A stretch of DNA of 64,000 nt from Pseudothauera rhizosphaerae (GCF_004801305.1 NZ_SSOD01000017.1:1-64000); one strand, 5' to 3'; shown: positions 35,348 to 43,864, numbered from the stretch's first letter. Notes: generated from the sequence alone by a model not told the origin. Numbers and translations are program-made.

Positions 35348-35501
35348 CTACCGTAGCGGCTCCATCCTGAAGAATTCCCCTTCCGGCCCGCCCGCGTGCC
35401 AGTTGGCCAGCAGTTCCTCACGGTGGATTTCCACCCACGCCCTCACCAGCACCAGCTTGTGCTCGGGCAGGAAGCCGGAGATTACCGTGTTGGACGCCAC
35501 G
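35348..35501 (-). repeat. 154-bp direct repeat, copy A (truncated DUF4160 3' end)
   Basis: Nearly identical, with only a few substitutions, to 36524-36677, the 3' end of the recombinase-DUF4160 gene. Read on the minus strand it encodes VISGFLPEHKLVLVRAW, then EIHREELLANW, EFFRMEPLR and a stop. Upstream of this the homology ends abruptly, so copy A is a fragment and not a gene. Together with copy B it brackets the DUF1778/GNAT pair. The rest of 35502-35607 is the toxin-antitoxin promoter region. Confidence 0.9.
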
Positions 35502-35607
35502 CTTGTTCCTCTGCCCTGCGGGAAAGCCCGGGAGGACGGGAGTGTCTGTGTTTGTACGCCCAACGTGCTAACATGGCACACAAAATCAATAGCGATGTGA
35601 GGTTTTC

Positions 35608-35886
35608 ATGGGTACGACAACCGTGCGTTCGGCGCGCCTGGGCTTGCGTGCGACGCCCCAGCAGGAGGCCGTGCTGCGGCGGGCGGCCGAAATTGCCCAT
35701 AAGTCGATGACGGATTTCATCCTCGACAGTGCCTGCCAGGCTGCCGAACGGACACTGCTGGATCAGTGCCTGTTCCTCGTTTCCGGCAGCCAGTCGCAGG
35801 TGTTGCTGGAATTGCTGGACCGCCCGGCGCAGGTGCATGATGGCCTCAAGGATCTGTTTTCCCGTCCCGCCCCCTGGGAGCGTTGA
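35608..35886 (+). CDS. DUF1778 (TacA-like) antitoxin
   Basis: A 92-residue ribbon-helix-helix protein. RSARLGLRATPQQEAVLRRAAEIAHKSMTDFILDSACQAAE is the DUF1778 domain: an N-terminal strand for DNA contact and two helices. The C-terminal FLVSGSQSQVLLELLDRP tail binds the acetyltransferase toxin. TacA proteins repress their own operon and neutralise TacT. The stop overlaps the toxin ATG (TGATG). GTGCTAACATGGCAC shortly upstream is a candidate operator. Confidence 0.9.
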   Translation: MGTTTVRSARLGLRATPQQEAVLRRAAEIAHKSMTDFILDSACQAAERTLLDQCLFLVSGSQSQVLLELLDRPAQVHDGLKDLFSRPAPWER

Positions 35887-36419
35887 TGCTGCTGACGGCG
35901 CCACAGGCATTGGCGGCGAGCCACTTGATCGACGATTTTGATTGCGGCAAGCCCAGTCTGAACGCTTGGCTGGTGCGCTACGCGCAGCAGGCGCAATCGA
36001 GCGGTTCGGCCCGAACCTATGTGGTCGCGGACGATCGGCGGGTTGTCGGCTATTTCAGCCTGGCCGTCGGCCAGGTTGCGACGCTGGAGGTTCCGGAGCG
36101 CATACGCAAGGGTATGGGTGCCTGTCCGATTCCGGTGGTCATCCTCGCCCGGCTGGCGGTGGCCCGGCCGATGCATGGCCGGGGCATCGGCGCAGGGCTG
36201 CTGCAGGACGCGATTCGGCGTACGGTGGCCATTTCCGAGCAGGCTGGTGTACGGGCTTTGCTGACGCATCCGGTAGATGACGAGGCGGCGCGTTTCTACC
36301 GCCGCTTCGGTTTCGAGGACTCGCCCGTGCGGGAGCAGCAGTTGCTGTTGTTGCTCAAGGATGCACGCAAGCTGCTTACATCCGCCGGCGACCCGGCATC
36401 CCGGTCTCGTTCGTCCTGA
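35886..36419 (+). CDS. GNAT acetyltransferase toxin (TacT-like)
   Basis: A 177-residue GNAT protein. ASHLIDDFDCGKPSLNAWL is the N-terminal motif of TacT/AtaT relatives (FDCGxxxLDxWL). ILARLAVARPMHGRGIGAGLLQDAI contains the acetyl-CoA pyrophosphate loop, and DDEAARFYRRFGFEDSP the C-terminal catalytic region with the conserved tyrosine. Such toxins acetylate the amino group of aminoacyl-tRNAs and block translation. It is coupled to the DUF1778 antitoxin. The last few codons run into a REP-like element, so the extreme C-terminus may be altered. Confidence 0.9.
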   Translation: MLLTAPQALAASHLIDDFDCGKPSLNAWLVRYAQQAQSSGSARTYVVADDRRVVGYFSLAVGQVATLEVPERIRKGMGACPIPVVILARLAVARPMHGRGIGAGLLQDAIRRTVAISEQAGVRALLTHPVDDEAARFYRRFGFEDSPVREQQLLLLLKDARKLLTSAGDPASRSRSS

Positions 36420-36501
36420 GCCTGCAGAAGGACGATTCATTGCCGGTCAAGGGCTTCGACAGGCTTGTCCTGAGCGAAGCCGAAGGGCTCAGCCCGAACG
36501 G
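36411..36501. repeat. REP-like palindromic element
   Basis: Contains TCGTCCT with a matching AGGACGA (36411-36435), then a CTTCGACAGGCTTGTCCTG unit and GGCTCAGCCCGAACGG. This is the same repeat family as the palindrome inside waaF at 50956-51022. Such elements are dispersed in betaproteobacterial genomes. It lies between the toxin stop and direct-repeat copy B. Confidence 0.75.
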
Positions 36502-36523
36502 TTGACGGTTGTGCAGAGTTTCC

Positions 36524-36677
36524 CTACCGCAGCGGCTCCATCCTGAAGAATTCCCCTTCCGGTCCGCCCGCGTGCCAGTTGGCCAGCAGTTCCTCACGGT
36601 GGATCTCCACCCACGCCCTCACCAGCACCAGCTTGTGCTCGGGCAGGAAGCCGGAGATTACCGTGTTCGACGCCACG
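36524..36677 (-). repeat. 154-bp direct repeat, copy B (3' end of recombinase-DUF4160 gene)
   Basis: Partner of copy A at 35348-35501, in the same orientation. Here it is the functional 3' end of the recombinase gene including its TAG stop. The two copies define an interval of about one kilobase holding the toxin-antitoxin pair, compatible with attachment-site or target duplication. Confidence 0.9.
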
Positions 36678-37840
36678 TCAACCCCCGCTTCCGCGCCTTG
36701 CCACTGGGCCATGACGAAGGGCGGGCGCCCCCGCCATGCCCGGCCCGTCACGAATGCCACGACGACACCGTAGAACGCCGCGATCATCTTCAACTCGCTG
36801 CGTTTCAGGCGCGGCATGTACGGCCTGACGTAGAGGTGGGAGAGGTCGAGGCCGGCGATCTCATAGCGCTCGATGGCTTCGAACAGGGGCGGCAAGGGAT
36901 ACAGCTCGTTGCCGTACCTGCGGCCGGCCGACGGCGTGGTGTGCCCGGTGAGGGCGTCGCCGACCGCTTCCTCGATGCCTACGGCCCGGCACGCATCCTT
37001 GAAGGTGTGACGGAAGGAATGGAACACCTTGCGCGTATCGGTGATTCCGACCTTGTTGCGCAGCCAGGCGGAGAAGAAGGTACTGAAATACCCGCCCAAC
37101 CGGCCCCGCACGTTGCGCTTGAGGTCCGGGAACAGCATGACCGCACCGTCCATCTTCTCCACGTAGTCCATGAAGCCGATGGCGAGGAGGATCGGGTGTA
37201 TCGGGATGCGGCGCTTCGAGGAGACGTTCTTCAACTGCGCGTGGACCGCTTCATCGCTGATGTGGAGGTAGTGGCCCAGCCCATTGGCCGTGTGCACGTC
37301 GCGTACCAGCAGTTGGGCCAGTTCTTCGAGGCGCGCGCCCGTGAACAGCGCCAGCAACGGCAGCCAGAACGCCGCCTCCCGCCCGCCGCCCCGTGGCCGT
37401 TTGCCGGCGGTGTAGGTATCCGACCGGAACACCCGGTTCAACTCATCGGCGGTGAATGCCAGGCGCGTCTTCGCCGCCCCCTGCACGGGCGTACGCACCT
37501 GCTCGGCCGGGTTGGTGGAGATCAGTTCGTAATCGACGGCGGTGCGAAAGATCGTCCTGAGAATGCCGACCTTGTGGTTTGCCGTCGTGGCGCTTTGTCC
37601 CCGTACCAGCAGGGAATCCCGGTATGCCAGCACGTCGCGGCGTTGTACGTCGGCCAGGGGTTTGTCGGCGACGAAGGCCGCGAATGCGCCCAGCACCTTG
37701 CGGTATTCGTCCAGGGTAGTCGTCCGCCGTTTCGTGGATGACAACTGCCAAAGGTCGAACAGCGCGGAATAGGGGTCAAGGTCGGTGACCACGACTGCAG
37801 CCGCGCACGAGGCGGCCGTTTGCTGATTCTTTGATGACAT
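36524..37840 (-). CDS. Tyrosine recombinase fused to a DUF4160 domain
   Basis: A 438-residue protein. Residues 25-115 form the SAM-like core-binding domain and 125-335 the catalytic domain, with Arg170 (FTGARLEEL), a lysine near 209, His274 and Arg277 (HSFRH), His300 (TGH) and Tyr309 (RRYG) as the expected catalytic set. Residues 341-438 match DUF4160 (AAFYGVVVAFVTGR start; LVRAWVEIHREELLANW end), normally a small stand-alone protein. The in-frame join has no stop between. The ATG at 37840 is the only plausible start; the longer frame upstream is not coding. It may mobilise the neighbouring cassette. Confidence 0.82.
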   Translation of the reverse strand: MSSKNQQTAASCAAAVVVTDLDPYSALFDLWQLSSTKRRTTTLDEYRKVLGAFAAFVADKPLADVQRRDVLAYRDSLLVRGQSATTANHKVGILRTIFRTAVDYELISTNPAEQVRTPVQGAAKTRLAFTADELNRVFRSDTYTAGKRPRGGGREAAFWLPLLALFTGARLEELAQLLVRDVHTANGLGHYLHISDEAVHAQLKNVSSKRRIPIHPILLAIGFMDYVEKMDGAVMLFPDLKRNVRGRLGGYFSTFFSAWLRNKVGITDTRKVFHSFRHTFKDACRAVGIEEAVGDALTGHTTPSAGRRYGNELYPLPPLFEAIERYEIAGLDLSHLYVRPYMPRLKRSELKMIAAFYGVVVAFVTGRAWRGRPPFVMAQWQGAEAGVDVASNTVISGFLPEHKLVLVRAWVEIHREELLANWHAGGPEGEFFRMEPLR

Positions 37841-38006
37841 GGCGAGGAGGTGGCACAAGGGTGTGTGCCGAGCATAGCGAAGCACGATGCACGGTGCTCG
37901 CCACGACATCCAGGGGGGCGGTGCTTGGACGCCAGGCCGGCGGCCGAAGGTGTTGCGAACCGAACGTGCCTGAATCACGGGATACGGCTGGCACCCATTC
38001 TCGTCG

Positions 38007-38030
38007 AAGTTATACTTTGTTGTGTAACTT
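38007..38030 (+). promoter_or_regulatory. Palindromic operator and -10 of the second Phd/PIN pair
   Basis: AAGTTATAC and GTGTAACTT face each other with one mismatch around TTTGTT. TATACT inside the left arm looks like a -10 box. AAGGAGGT follows at 38032-38039, just before the ATG at 38043. Autoregulation by the antitoxin is inferred. Confidence 0.55.
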
Positions 38031-38042
38031 GAAGGAGGTGCC

Positions 38043-38282
38043 ATGGAAGCGACGACCAAGGACTTGCGCTTGCATACGGCCGAGGTGCTGGCGGCAGCGG
38101 ACCGAGGGGAGCGGGTGGTCATCACCTATCGGGGGCGTTCGCGCGCCGTCCTGACCCGTTGGGAAGGCCCCGAGCGGGCCGCAAGCGACGCACGCAACCC
38201 CGCTTTCGGTTTGTGGCGCGACAGCGGCGAGACGGTCGATGAGCAAATCCGGCGCCTGCGTCAGGGCAGGGAATTGCCGTGA
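38043..38282 (+). CDS. Phd/prevent-host-death-like antitoxin
   Basis: A 79-residue protein. The N-terminus EATTKDLRLHTAEVLAAADRGERVVITYRGRSRAVL has the Phd/YefM layout (helix, strand, then a RGxxxAVL strand), and the C-terminal half (WRDSGETVDEQIRRLRQGR) resembles the toxin-wrapping tail of VapB-type partners. Strong AAGGAGGT ribosome site. The stop overlaps the PIN gene start by one base. It probably represses its own operator just upstream and inhibits the PIN toxin. Confidence 0.82.
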   Translation: MEATTKDLRLHTAEVLAAADRGERVVITYRGRSRAVLTRWEGPERAASDARNPAFGLWRDSGETVDEQIRRLRQGRELP

Positions 38283-38659
38283 TGCTGGTGGACACCGATG
38301 TGCTGATCTGGAATCTGCGCGGCAATGCCAGGGCGGCAGACTTGCTGGATGCGGCGCCGGGGTTCTCGATTTCCGCGGTGACGTACATGGAACTGGTGCA
38401 GGGCATGCGCGACAAGCGTGAACTCAGGACGATCAGGCAAGCGCTGTCGTTCTGGTCGGCGCGCATCGTGCAGATCGATACGGCGGTGTCGGCGCGCGCG
38501 TGCTTTCTGGTGGAACAGCACGCACAGTCCCACGCGATGCGCCTGGCCGATGCCTTGATCGCGGCGACCGCACTCGAACTGGGGATAGTTCTGCTTACGG
38601 CCAACGACAAGCATTACAAGGCGGTGGATGGGCTGGAGCTGAAAGTGTTCCGGCCGTAG
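38282..38659 (+). CDS. PIN-domain ribonuclease toxin (VapC-like)
   Basis: A 125-residue PIN protein: MLVDTDVLIWNLRGN with the first catalytic aspartate, FSISAVTYMELVQGMRD with the conserved glutamate, and MRLADALIAATALELGIVLLTANDKHY with the C-terminal acidic residues. Typical VapC length. It is coupled to the upstream Phd-like antitoxin (TGATG); a GTG three bases earlier is in frame. Its sequence differs from the other two PIN toxins in the window, so it is not a recent duplicate. Confidence 0.88.
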   Translation: MLVDTDVLIWNLRGNARAADLLDAAPGFSISAVTYMELVQGMRDKRELRTIRQALSFWSARIVQIDTAVSARACFLVEQHAQSHAMRLADALIAATALELGIVLLTANDKHYKAVDGLELKVFRP

Positions 38660-38702
38660 TCGGCTTGGTGCAAGGCCGTGGAACCACAGGAAAACGACCA
38701 GA

Positions 38703-40946
38703 TCAGCGCTTGAGTTTGCGGTAGAGCGCGGTCTTGCGCAGTCTGCGCTTGAGGGCGGCCTTGAGGTCGTAAAGAGCGAAGCTGGCGCGCTGCAGGGGGG
38801 TGAAGCGGCGGCCGAGGCCCTGGAGGTAGAGCGCCATGAAGGCTTCGCGGCCTTCGGGGTGGAGCTTGTGGCAGGCGCGGGCGAGGTCGGACAGGCGCTG
38901 GCGCAGGGGCACACCCTGCGGGTAGAGGCGGATGCGGGCGGTGTCGATGAGGGCGAAGTCCGGTTCGCCGGGTGCGGCGGCGCTGACCAGGATGTTGCCG
39001 CCGGAGAGGTCGCGGAAGAAGATGCCGCGCCCGTGCATGCGCAGCAGGAAGTCGGCGAGGCGGGCGTAGACCGTCTGCGCAGGGAAACCGGCGGGCTCTT
39101 CGCCGCGGGTATAGGCGGAGAACAGTTTGCCGATGGAGGTGTCCCCCGGCACGTATTCACAGGTGTACCAGTTGAGGGTGAGGTCGCGCCCGCTGCGCTG
39201 TTCGAACCAGGCCACCGGCGCTGCCGAACCCAGCCCGCGGCGCAGCAGTTCGGAGGCGCCGTTCCAGCTCCGGCGTGCCTTGGAGGGCTTGAGGCGGTCG
39301 AGCAGTTTCTTGTGCAGGTGGTGCTTGACCGGCTGCTTGACGGCGAGCCGGGCCACCGGGTTGCGCGGGTCAGATACCGTCCAGATGGCGTTGCGGGCGC
39401 GGCGCAGGGTGTCGGCCTGCCTGGGTCCGCCGACGTGCTCCGGGTGCAGGGCGCGGATCAGTGCGTCGGCTTCCGGGCCGTCCGCCGCGCGCACCATGCC
39501 GTGCCAGTCCGCGTTGCGGCAGTAGTAATGCAGGCCGCTGCCGTGGGCATGCACGGTGAGGCCGGGCAGGGGCGCGGCAGCGGGGGAAACGGCCGGCGCC
39601 TGACCCGCCGGCCAGGCGAGATAGAGCGGCTTCTCGGTCACGGCGAGGGTGACGAGGCGGGTTTCGAGGGCCGCGGTGCCGCTGAGCTCGGCGCCGTCGC
39701 GGTCGAAGATGCGCACGGCGGCGAGTGCGGCGGCATCGTAGAGGTCGGGCAGCGCCGCGGCGCGGGCGTTGGTGGTCCACACCACGTGGATGGAGCGCGT
39801 GGCGTTGTCGAAGGCGTGTACTTCCAGGTCCTGCCCGCGGTTGAGGCGGCCGCGGTAGACGCTGCCGGGGATCAGTCGGTTGAAGGCTGCCAGGGCATGG
39901 AAGGCCGGGCGCGGGCGGTAGGCCGGGCCGGTGACGGCGGCGTAGTGGGTGATGCGTTCCAGTCTGGGATAGGGCTGTCTGCCGTCGTCGACCAGGCCTT
40001 CGCGATGACAGGCAAGCGGCCCCCAGCCGGCGTGTTCGAGGGCGCCGGAGGCGGCGCACAGGACGAAATAGCGGGTGAGGTAGTCGGCCTGTTTCTGTTC
40101 GCTGTCCGGCAGGCGGCGTTCGATGCGGGGCAGGGTCCAGAACGCGGCGGGCGAGGCCAGGCGCGGCACGCCGGCCTGGGCGCCGATGCGGGCGAGCAGG
40201 CGGGCCTTCTTGACCAGGTTGAAGCGGATCAGCGGGGCGAGGCGGTGGCCGAGGATTTTGTGGTCCCAGCGTTCGGGGCGGATGGCGCGCTCGGCGAACA
40301 GGTTGTCGGTGTGGATGTCCGGCAACTGGCCACGGTCGCGCAGCAGTGAGAGCAGGCCCACGTTGTAGACCGGTTCGAAGTCGGTGATGCTGGGGCCGGC
40401 CAGCACCAGGCCGCGGCGGCGCACTTCGTCGTGGGCGACGCCCCAGGCCGCGAGCAGACCGTCCAGGCTGTAGCCCGCCCAGCGGCGGCGGTTGACCGTG
40501 GAGGTGACTTCGATGAGGTCGGCAAGCGCGCCGAAGCGGTCCAGCGTGTCGGCGACGAAGCTGCGCCAGCGTTCCTCCACGCCCGCGTCCGGCATGCGGC
40601 GGGCTTCGTCGAAGGGCTGCAGCAGGTGCAGCGTGATGCGGTAGCCGGCGGCGGCGAGCTTGGGGAAAAGGCGCCCGGCGGGACCGTCGGCGTCGCCGTA
40701 GGTGAGGTCGATGCGCACCCGGCGCACGCCCAGGCGGGCGAGGTGTTCGAGCTGCAGGTCGTCGTGGGCCGGATCGGTCGCCGCGGCCACGCCGACGCCA
40801 GTGAAGTCGTCCGGCACGCGGTGACCGGCGGGCGGCAGGTGGCCGCCCCGGTACAGGAACCCGCCGCGCAGCAGCGCGCGCAGCACGGCGAGGCCGAAAC
40901 GCGTGCCGGTGCGCAGAGGGTTGGGGGTGAGGGTGCTTGCTTGCAT
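38703..40946 (-). CDS. Glycosidase-like domain fused to an LPS/RIO-type kinase
   Basis: A 747-residue two-part protein. The N-terminal ~480 residues look like a TIM-barrel glycoside hydrolase of the GH39/GH5 type: DDLQLEHLARLGVRRVRIDLTYGD, ITLHLLQPFD, DLIEVTSTVNRRRWAGYS and DFEPVYNVGLLSLL, followed by a beta-rich segment. The last ~250 residues are a WaaP/Kdo-kinase-like fold with PVARLAVKQPVKHH, FFRDLSGGNILVSA (catalytic aspartate/asparagine) and FALIDTARIRLY. It is transcribed away from msbA. The ATG at 40946 is preferred; a far longer upstream frame overlaps msbA and is rejected. It may remodel and phosphorylate a core sugar. Not a recognised named gene. Confidence 0.72.
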   Translation of the reverse strand: MQASTLTPNPLRTGTRFGLAVLRALLRGGFLYRGGHLPPAGHRVPDDFTGVGVAAATDPAHDDLQLEHLARLGVRRVRIDLTYGDADGPAGRLFPKLAAAGYRITLHLLQPFDEARRMPDAGVEERWRSFVADTLDRFGALADLIEVTSTVNRRRWAGYSLDGLLAAWGVAHDEVRRRGLVLAGPSITDFEPVYNVGLLSLLRDRGQLPDIHTDNLFAERAIRPERWDHKILGHRLAPLIRFNLVKKARLLARIGAQAGVPRLASPAAFWTLPRIERRLPDSEQKQADYLTRYFVLCAASGALEHAGWGPLACHREGLVDDGRQPYPRLERITHYAAVTGPAYRPRPAFHALAAFNRLIPGSVYRGRLNRGQDLEVHAFDNATRSIHVVWTTNARAAALPDLYDAAALAAVRIFDRDGAELSGTAALETRLVTLAVTEKPLYLAWPAGQAPAVSPAAAPLPGLTVHAHGSGLHYYCRNADWHGMVRAADGPEADALIRALHPEHVGGPRQADTLRRARNAIWTVSDPRNPVARLAVKQPVKHHLHKKLLDRLKPSKARRSWNGASELLRRGLGSAAPVAWFEQRSGRDLTLNWYTCEYVPGDTSIGKLFSAYTRGEEPAGFPAQTVYARLADFLLRMHGRGIFFRDLSGGNILVSAAAPGEPDFALIDTARIRLYPQGVPLRQRLSDLARACHKLHPEGREAFMALYLQGLGRRFTPLQRASFALYDLKAALKRRLRKTALYRKLKR

Positions 40947-41057
40947 GGGGCCGCCGGAGAAGGACTGCGGATTGTAAGTCAGGCTTCCGCCGGGCGCATG
41001 GGCCGTATGGCGGCCGTGGTACCATCGCGGCCCTGTCCGTGCCGGATGTTTCCTACG

Positions 41058-42911
41058 ATGCAAGCTGCCGCTCCGGCGTCTTCCAGGCCGCACGAAAGTT
41101 CGTTCAGGGTCTACCTGCGGCTGCTGTCCTACGTGCGGCCCTATGTGGGGCTGTTCGTGCTCAGCCTGGTGGGCTACATCGTCTTCGCGTCGGCGCAGCC
41201 GATGCTGGCGAGCGTGCTGAAGTACTTCGTGGACGGCCTGGCGGAGCCGTCCGGCGCCGGCCTGCACGGCATCCCGCTGCTCGAAGGCATGCAGATCATG
41301 CACGGCGTGCCCCTGCTGGTGGTGCTGATCGCAGCCTGGCAGGGCGTGGGCTCCTTCCTGGGCAACTACTGCTTGGCGCGCGTTTCCCTGAGCCTGGTGC
41401 ACGACTTGCGCCGCGCCCTGTTCGACGGCCTGCTGAAGCTGCCCAACAGCTATTTCGACCACCACAGTTCGGGCCACCTGATCTCGCGCATCACCTACAA
41501 CGTGACCATGGTCACCGGGGCCGCGACCGATGCGATCAAGACGGTGGTGCGCGAGGGCCTGTCGGTGATCTTCCTGTTCGGCTACCTGCTGTGGATGAAC
41601 TGGAAGCTGACCCTGGTGATGATGGCCATCCTGCCGGTCATCGGCCTGATGGTGGGCAGCGTCAACCGCCGGTTCCGCCGGCAGAGCCGCAAGATCCAGG
41701 TGGCGATGGGCGATCTGACCCATGTGGCTTCGGAGATGATCCAGGGCTACCGCGTGGTGCGCAGTTTCGGCGGCGAGGAGTACGAGTCGGGTCGTTTCAG
41801 CGACGCCAGCGCGGGGAACACGCGCAAGCAGCTCAAGCAGGTGAGGACCTCGGCGCTGTTCACCCCCGCGCTGCAACTGGTCACCTATTCGGCCATGGCG
41901 GTGCTGCTGTTCCTGGTGCTGCTGCTGCGCGGCGAGGCGTCCGCCGGCGAACTGGTGGCCTACATCACCGCCGCCGGCCTGCTGCCCAAGCCCATCCGCC
42001 AGTTGTCGGAGGTGAGCGCGACGATCCAGAAAGGCCTGGCCGGCGCGGAGAGCATCTTCGAGCAACTGGACGAGGCTCCCGAAACCGACCGGGGCACGGT
42101 GGAGAAGGCCAGGATCAGCGGGCACATCGAGGTGCGTGGCCTGTACTTCGCCTATCCGGGCGCGGCGCACAACGTGCTCGACGGCATCTCCTTTTCCGCC
42201 GAACCCGGCCAGATGGTGGCGGTGGTGGGACGGTCGGGCAGCGGCAAGTCCACGCTCGCCAGCCTGATTCCGCGTTTCTACCATCACGAGCGGGGGCAGA
42301 TCCTGCTCGACGGCGTGGACGTGGAGAACTACACCCTGCGCAACCTGCGCCGCCACATCGCCCTGGTCGGCCAGCAGGTCACGCTGTTCAACGACACCGT
42401 CGCCAACAACATCGCCTACGGCGACCTGGCCGGCGCACCGCGCGAGGCGATCGAACGGGCCGCGGAAGCGGCCTATGCGCGGGAGTTCATCGACCGCCTG
42501 CCGCAGGGCCTGGACACCCTGGTGGGCGAGAACGGCGTGATGCTTTCCGGCGGCCAGCGGCAGCGCCTGGCGATTGCGCGGGCCATCCTCAAGGATGCGC
42601 CCATCCTGATCCTCGACGAGGCGACCTCGGCGCTGGATACCGAGTCGGAGCGGCACATCCAGGCGGCGCTCGACAGCGTCATGAAGGGTCGGACCACGCT
42701 GGTGATCGCGCACCGGCTGTCGACGATAGAGCGCGCCGACATGATCCTGGTGATGGACGGCGGACGCATCGTCGAACAGGGCCGGCACGCCGAACTGCTG
42801 GCGGCCGGCGGGGCGTATGCGAACCTGCATGCCATGCAGTTTCACGAGGGGGAAGAGCGGCGGCTGGCTCGCGGAGGGGAACCCGGGGCGGGCGCTGGCG
42901 AGAAGACATGA
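41058..42911 (+). CDS. msbA: Lipid A export ABC transporter MsbA
   Basis: A 617-residue half-transporter that flips lipid A-core across the inner membrane. Six membrane helices lie in the first ~330 residues (YVRPYVGLFVLSLVGYIVF and others). The nucleotide-binding domain has Walker A GRSGSGKST (about 389-397), signature LSGGQRQRL (about 497) and Walker B ILILDEAT (about 516-523), with a D-loop and switch histidine IAHRL. An in-frame ATG 12 bases upstream (41046) is possible. It heads a plus-strand group with a GT42/DUF115-like gene and a cytidylyltransferase-like gene, in the middle of the core locus. Confidence 0.96.
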   Translation: MQAAAPASSRPHESSFRVYLRLLSYVRPYVGLFVLSLVGYIVFASAQPMLASVLKYFVDGLAEPSGAGLHGIPLLEGMQIMHGVPLLVVLIAAWQGVGSFLGNYCLARVSLSLVHDLRRALFDGLLKLPNSYFDHHSSGHLISRITYNVTMVTGAATDAIKTVVREGLSVIFLFGYLLWMNWKLTLVMMAILPVIGLMVGSVNRRFRRQSRKIQVAMGDLTHVASEMIQGYRVVRSFGGEEYESGRFSDASAGNTRKQLKQVRTSALFTPALQLVTYSAMAVLLFLVLLLRGEASAGELVAYITAAGLLPKPIRQLSEVSATIQKGLAGAESIFEQLDEAPETDRGTVEKARISGHIEVRGLYFAYPGAAHNVLDGISFSAEPGQMVAVVGRSGSGKSTLASLIPRFYHHERGQILLDGVDVENYTLRNLRRHIALVGQQVTLFNDTVANNIAYGDLAGAPREAIERAAEAAYAREFIDRLPQGLDTLVGENGVMLSGGQRQRLAIARAILKDAPILILDEATSALDTESERHIQAALDSVMKGRTTLVIAHRLSTIERADMILVMDGGRIVEQGRHAELLAAGGAYANLHAMQFHEGEERRLARGGEPGAGAGEKT

Positions 42912-43864
42912 GCAAGCTGCATACCATCATCCGGCGCCTGCGCCTGGGCACGGCCTATCGCCATCAGCTCACCTGCCATCCGGACTTCGGTCTGGAGCGC
43001 CATGAAGACGGGTGCTCCGTGTTGTGGCGCGGCAGGCGGGTGGGGCGGGTCGGTCTCGTGGGGCCGTTGAAGAACCGTTATGGCGATCACTGCTTCACCG
43101 TCGCCACCGGCCCTTCCCTGGGCGAAGTGGACCTCGGGCGTCTGGCGGGGCATGACTGCATCAGCCTGAACTGCGCCATCCGCAAGTTCGCCGAAGCCGG
43201 CATGCGGCCGCGCCATTGCGTGATCGTCGACCGCCGGATTTTCGAGAACCAGTGGGAGTGCGTCCGGGACTCCATCACCAGCGGCGCCAACTGCTTCTTC
43301 TCGGCGGTCGGCTTGTCGCGCATCTGCGAGCGCGAGCCGGAGTTGCTGGGCCATGACAACATCTTCCTCATCGAGGCCATCGGGCGCCGTTTCGGCTTTC
43401 CCGGCGTCGACAAGGAGCGCTTCCATGCGGCCTACCGCGACGACCCCGAAGTGGTGCTCGACCCGGAGCACGCGGCGCAGGCCAGGACGATAGGCTTCAG
43501 CCTGAACGCGGACAAGGGTTTCTTCCCCGGCAAGACGGTGGCGACCTGGGCGGTGCAGCTCGCCTGCTTTCTCGGGTACCGCAGCAACTACATCCTGGGC
43601 ATGGACCTGGGCGGCACGGGCAAGGCGCATTTCTATGGCGACAACCGCATGCGCCCGCCCGATTTCCTGAAGGATTATGATCCGTATATCCGCGTCGCCT
43701 TCGAGCTGGCCCGCCGCGCCGCGGATGATCGAGGCTTCCGGATCTTCAACCTGTCCGCCCACAGCACCTTGCCCGCCGAGATCATTCCCAAGATAAGCCT
43801 GGAAGAGGCGCTGGCCGATGCGAGCGGCGCTGCCATTTTTTCGGAGAGAGTTGTCCAGCCATGA
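42908..43864 (+). CDS. DUF115/GT42-like putative glycosyltransferase
   Basis: A 318-residue protein, function not certain. HCFTVATGPSLGEVDLGRL carries the xGPSL nucleotide-loop motif, followed by CISLNCAIRKF, HCVIVDRRIF, TVATWAVQLACFLGYRSNYILGMDLGG, KAHFYGDNR and FRIFNLSAHSTLPAEII. This order of motifs parallels CstII-like sialyltransferases and the AT-rich gene at 11903-12808. The ATG overlaps the msbA stop (ATGA), and the stop overlaps the next gene, a cytidylyltransferase-like protein. The pair would fit transfer of a CMP-activated acidic sugar onto the LPS core. Alternative: another DUF115 enzyme of unknown role. Confidence 0.55.
   Translation: MSKLHTIIRRLRLGTAYRHQLTCHPDFGLERHEDGCSVLWRGRRVGRVGLVGPLKNRYGDHCFTVATGPSLGEVDLGRLAGHDCISLNCAIRKFAEAGMRPRHCVIVDRRIFENQWECVRDSITSGANCFFSAVGLSRICEREPELLGHDNIFLIEAIGRRFGFPGVDKERFHAAYRDDPEVVLDPEHAAQARTIGFSLNADKGFFPGKTVATWAVQLACFLGYRSNYILGMDLGGTGKAHFYGDNRMRPPDFLKDYDPYIRVAFELARRAADDRGFRIFNLSAHSTLPAEIIPKISLEEALADASGAAIFSERVVQP

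Noticed and set aside
36702..37741. Plus-strand open frame antisense to the recombinase
   Set aside because: The opposite strand has an intact recombinase catalytic set. This frame has no recognisable motif.
40947..42845. Minus-strand extension of the glycosidase/kinase frame across msbA (total 1380 codons)
   Set aside because: Only the part after ATG 40946 is coding. The upstream portion is histidine/glutamine-rich antisense of the ABC transporter.
40937..43864. Very long plus-strand open frame (975 codons) over msbA
   Set aside because: It is a shadow frame of msbA caused by high GC; it only becomes real coding in its last 319 codons (42908-43864). The upstream part has no family resemblance, and the msbA frame carries all ABC motifs.
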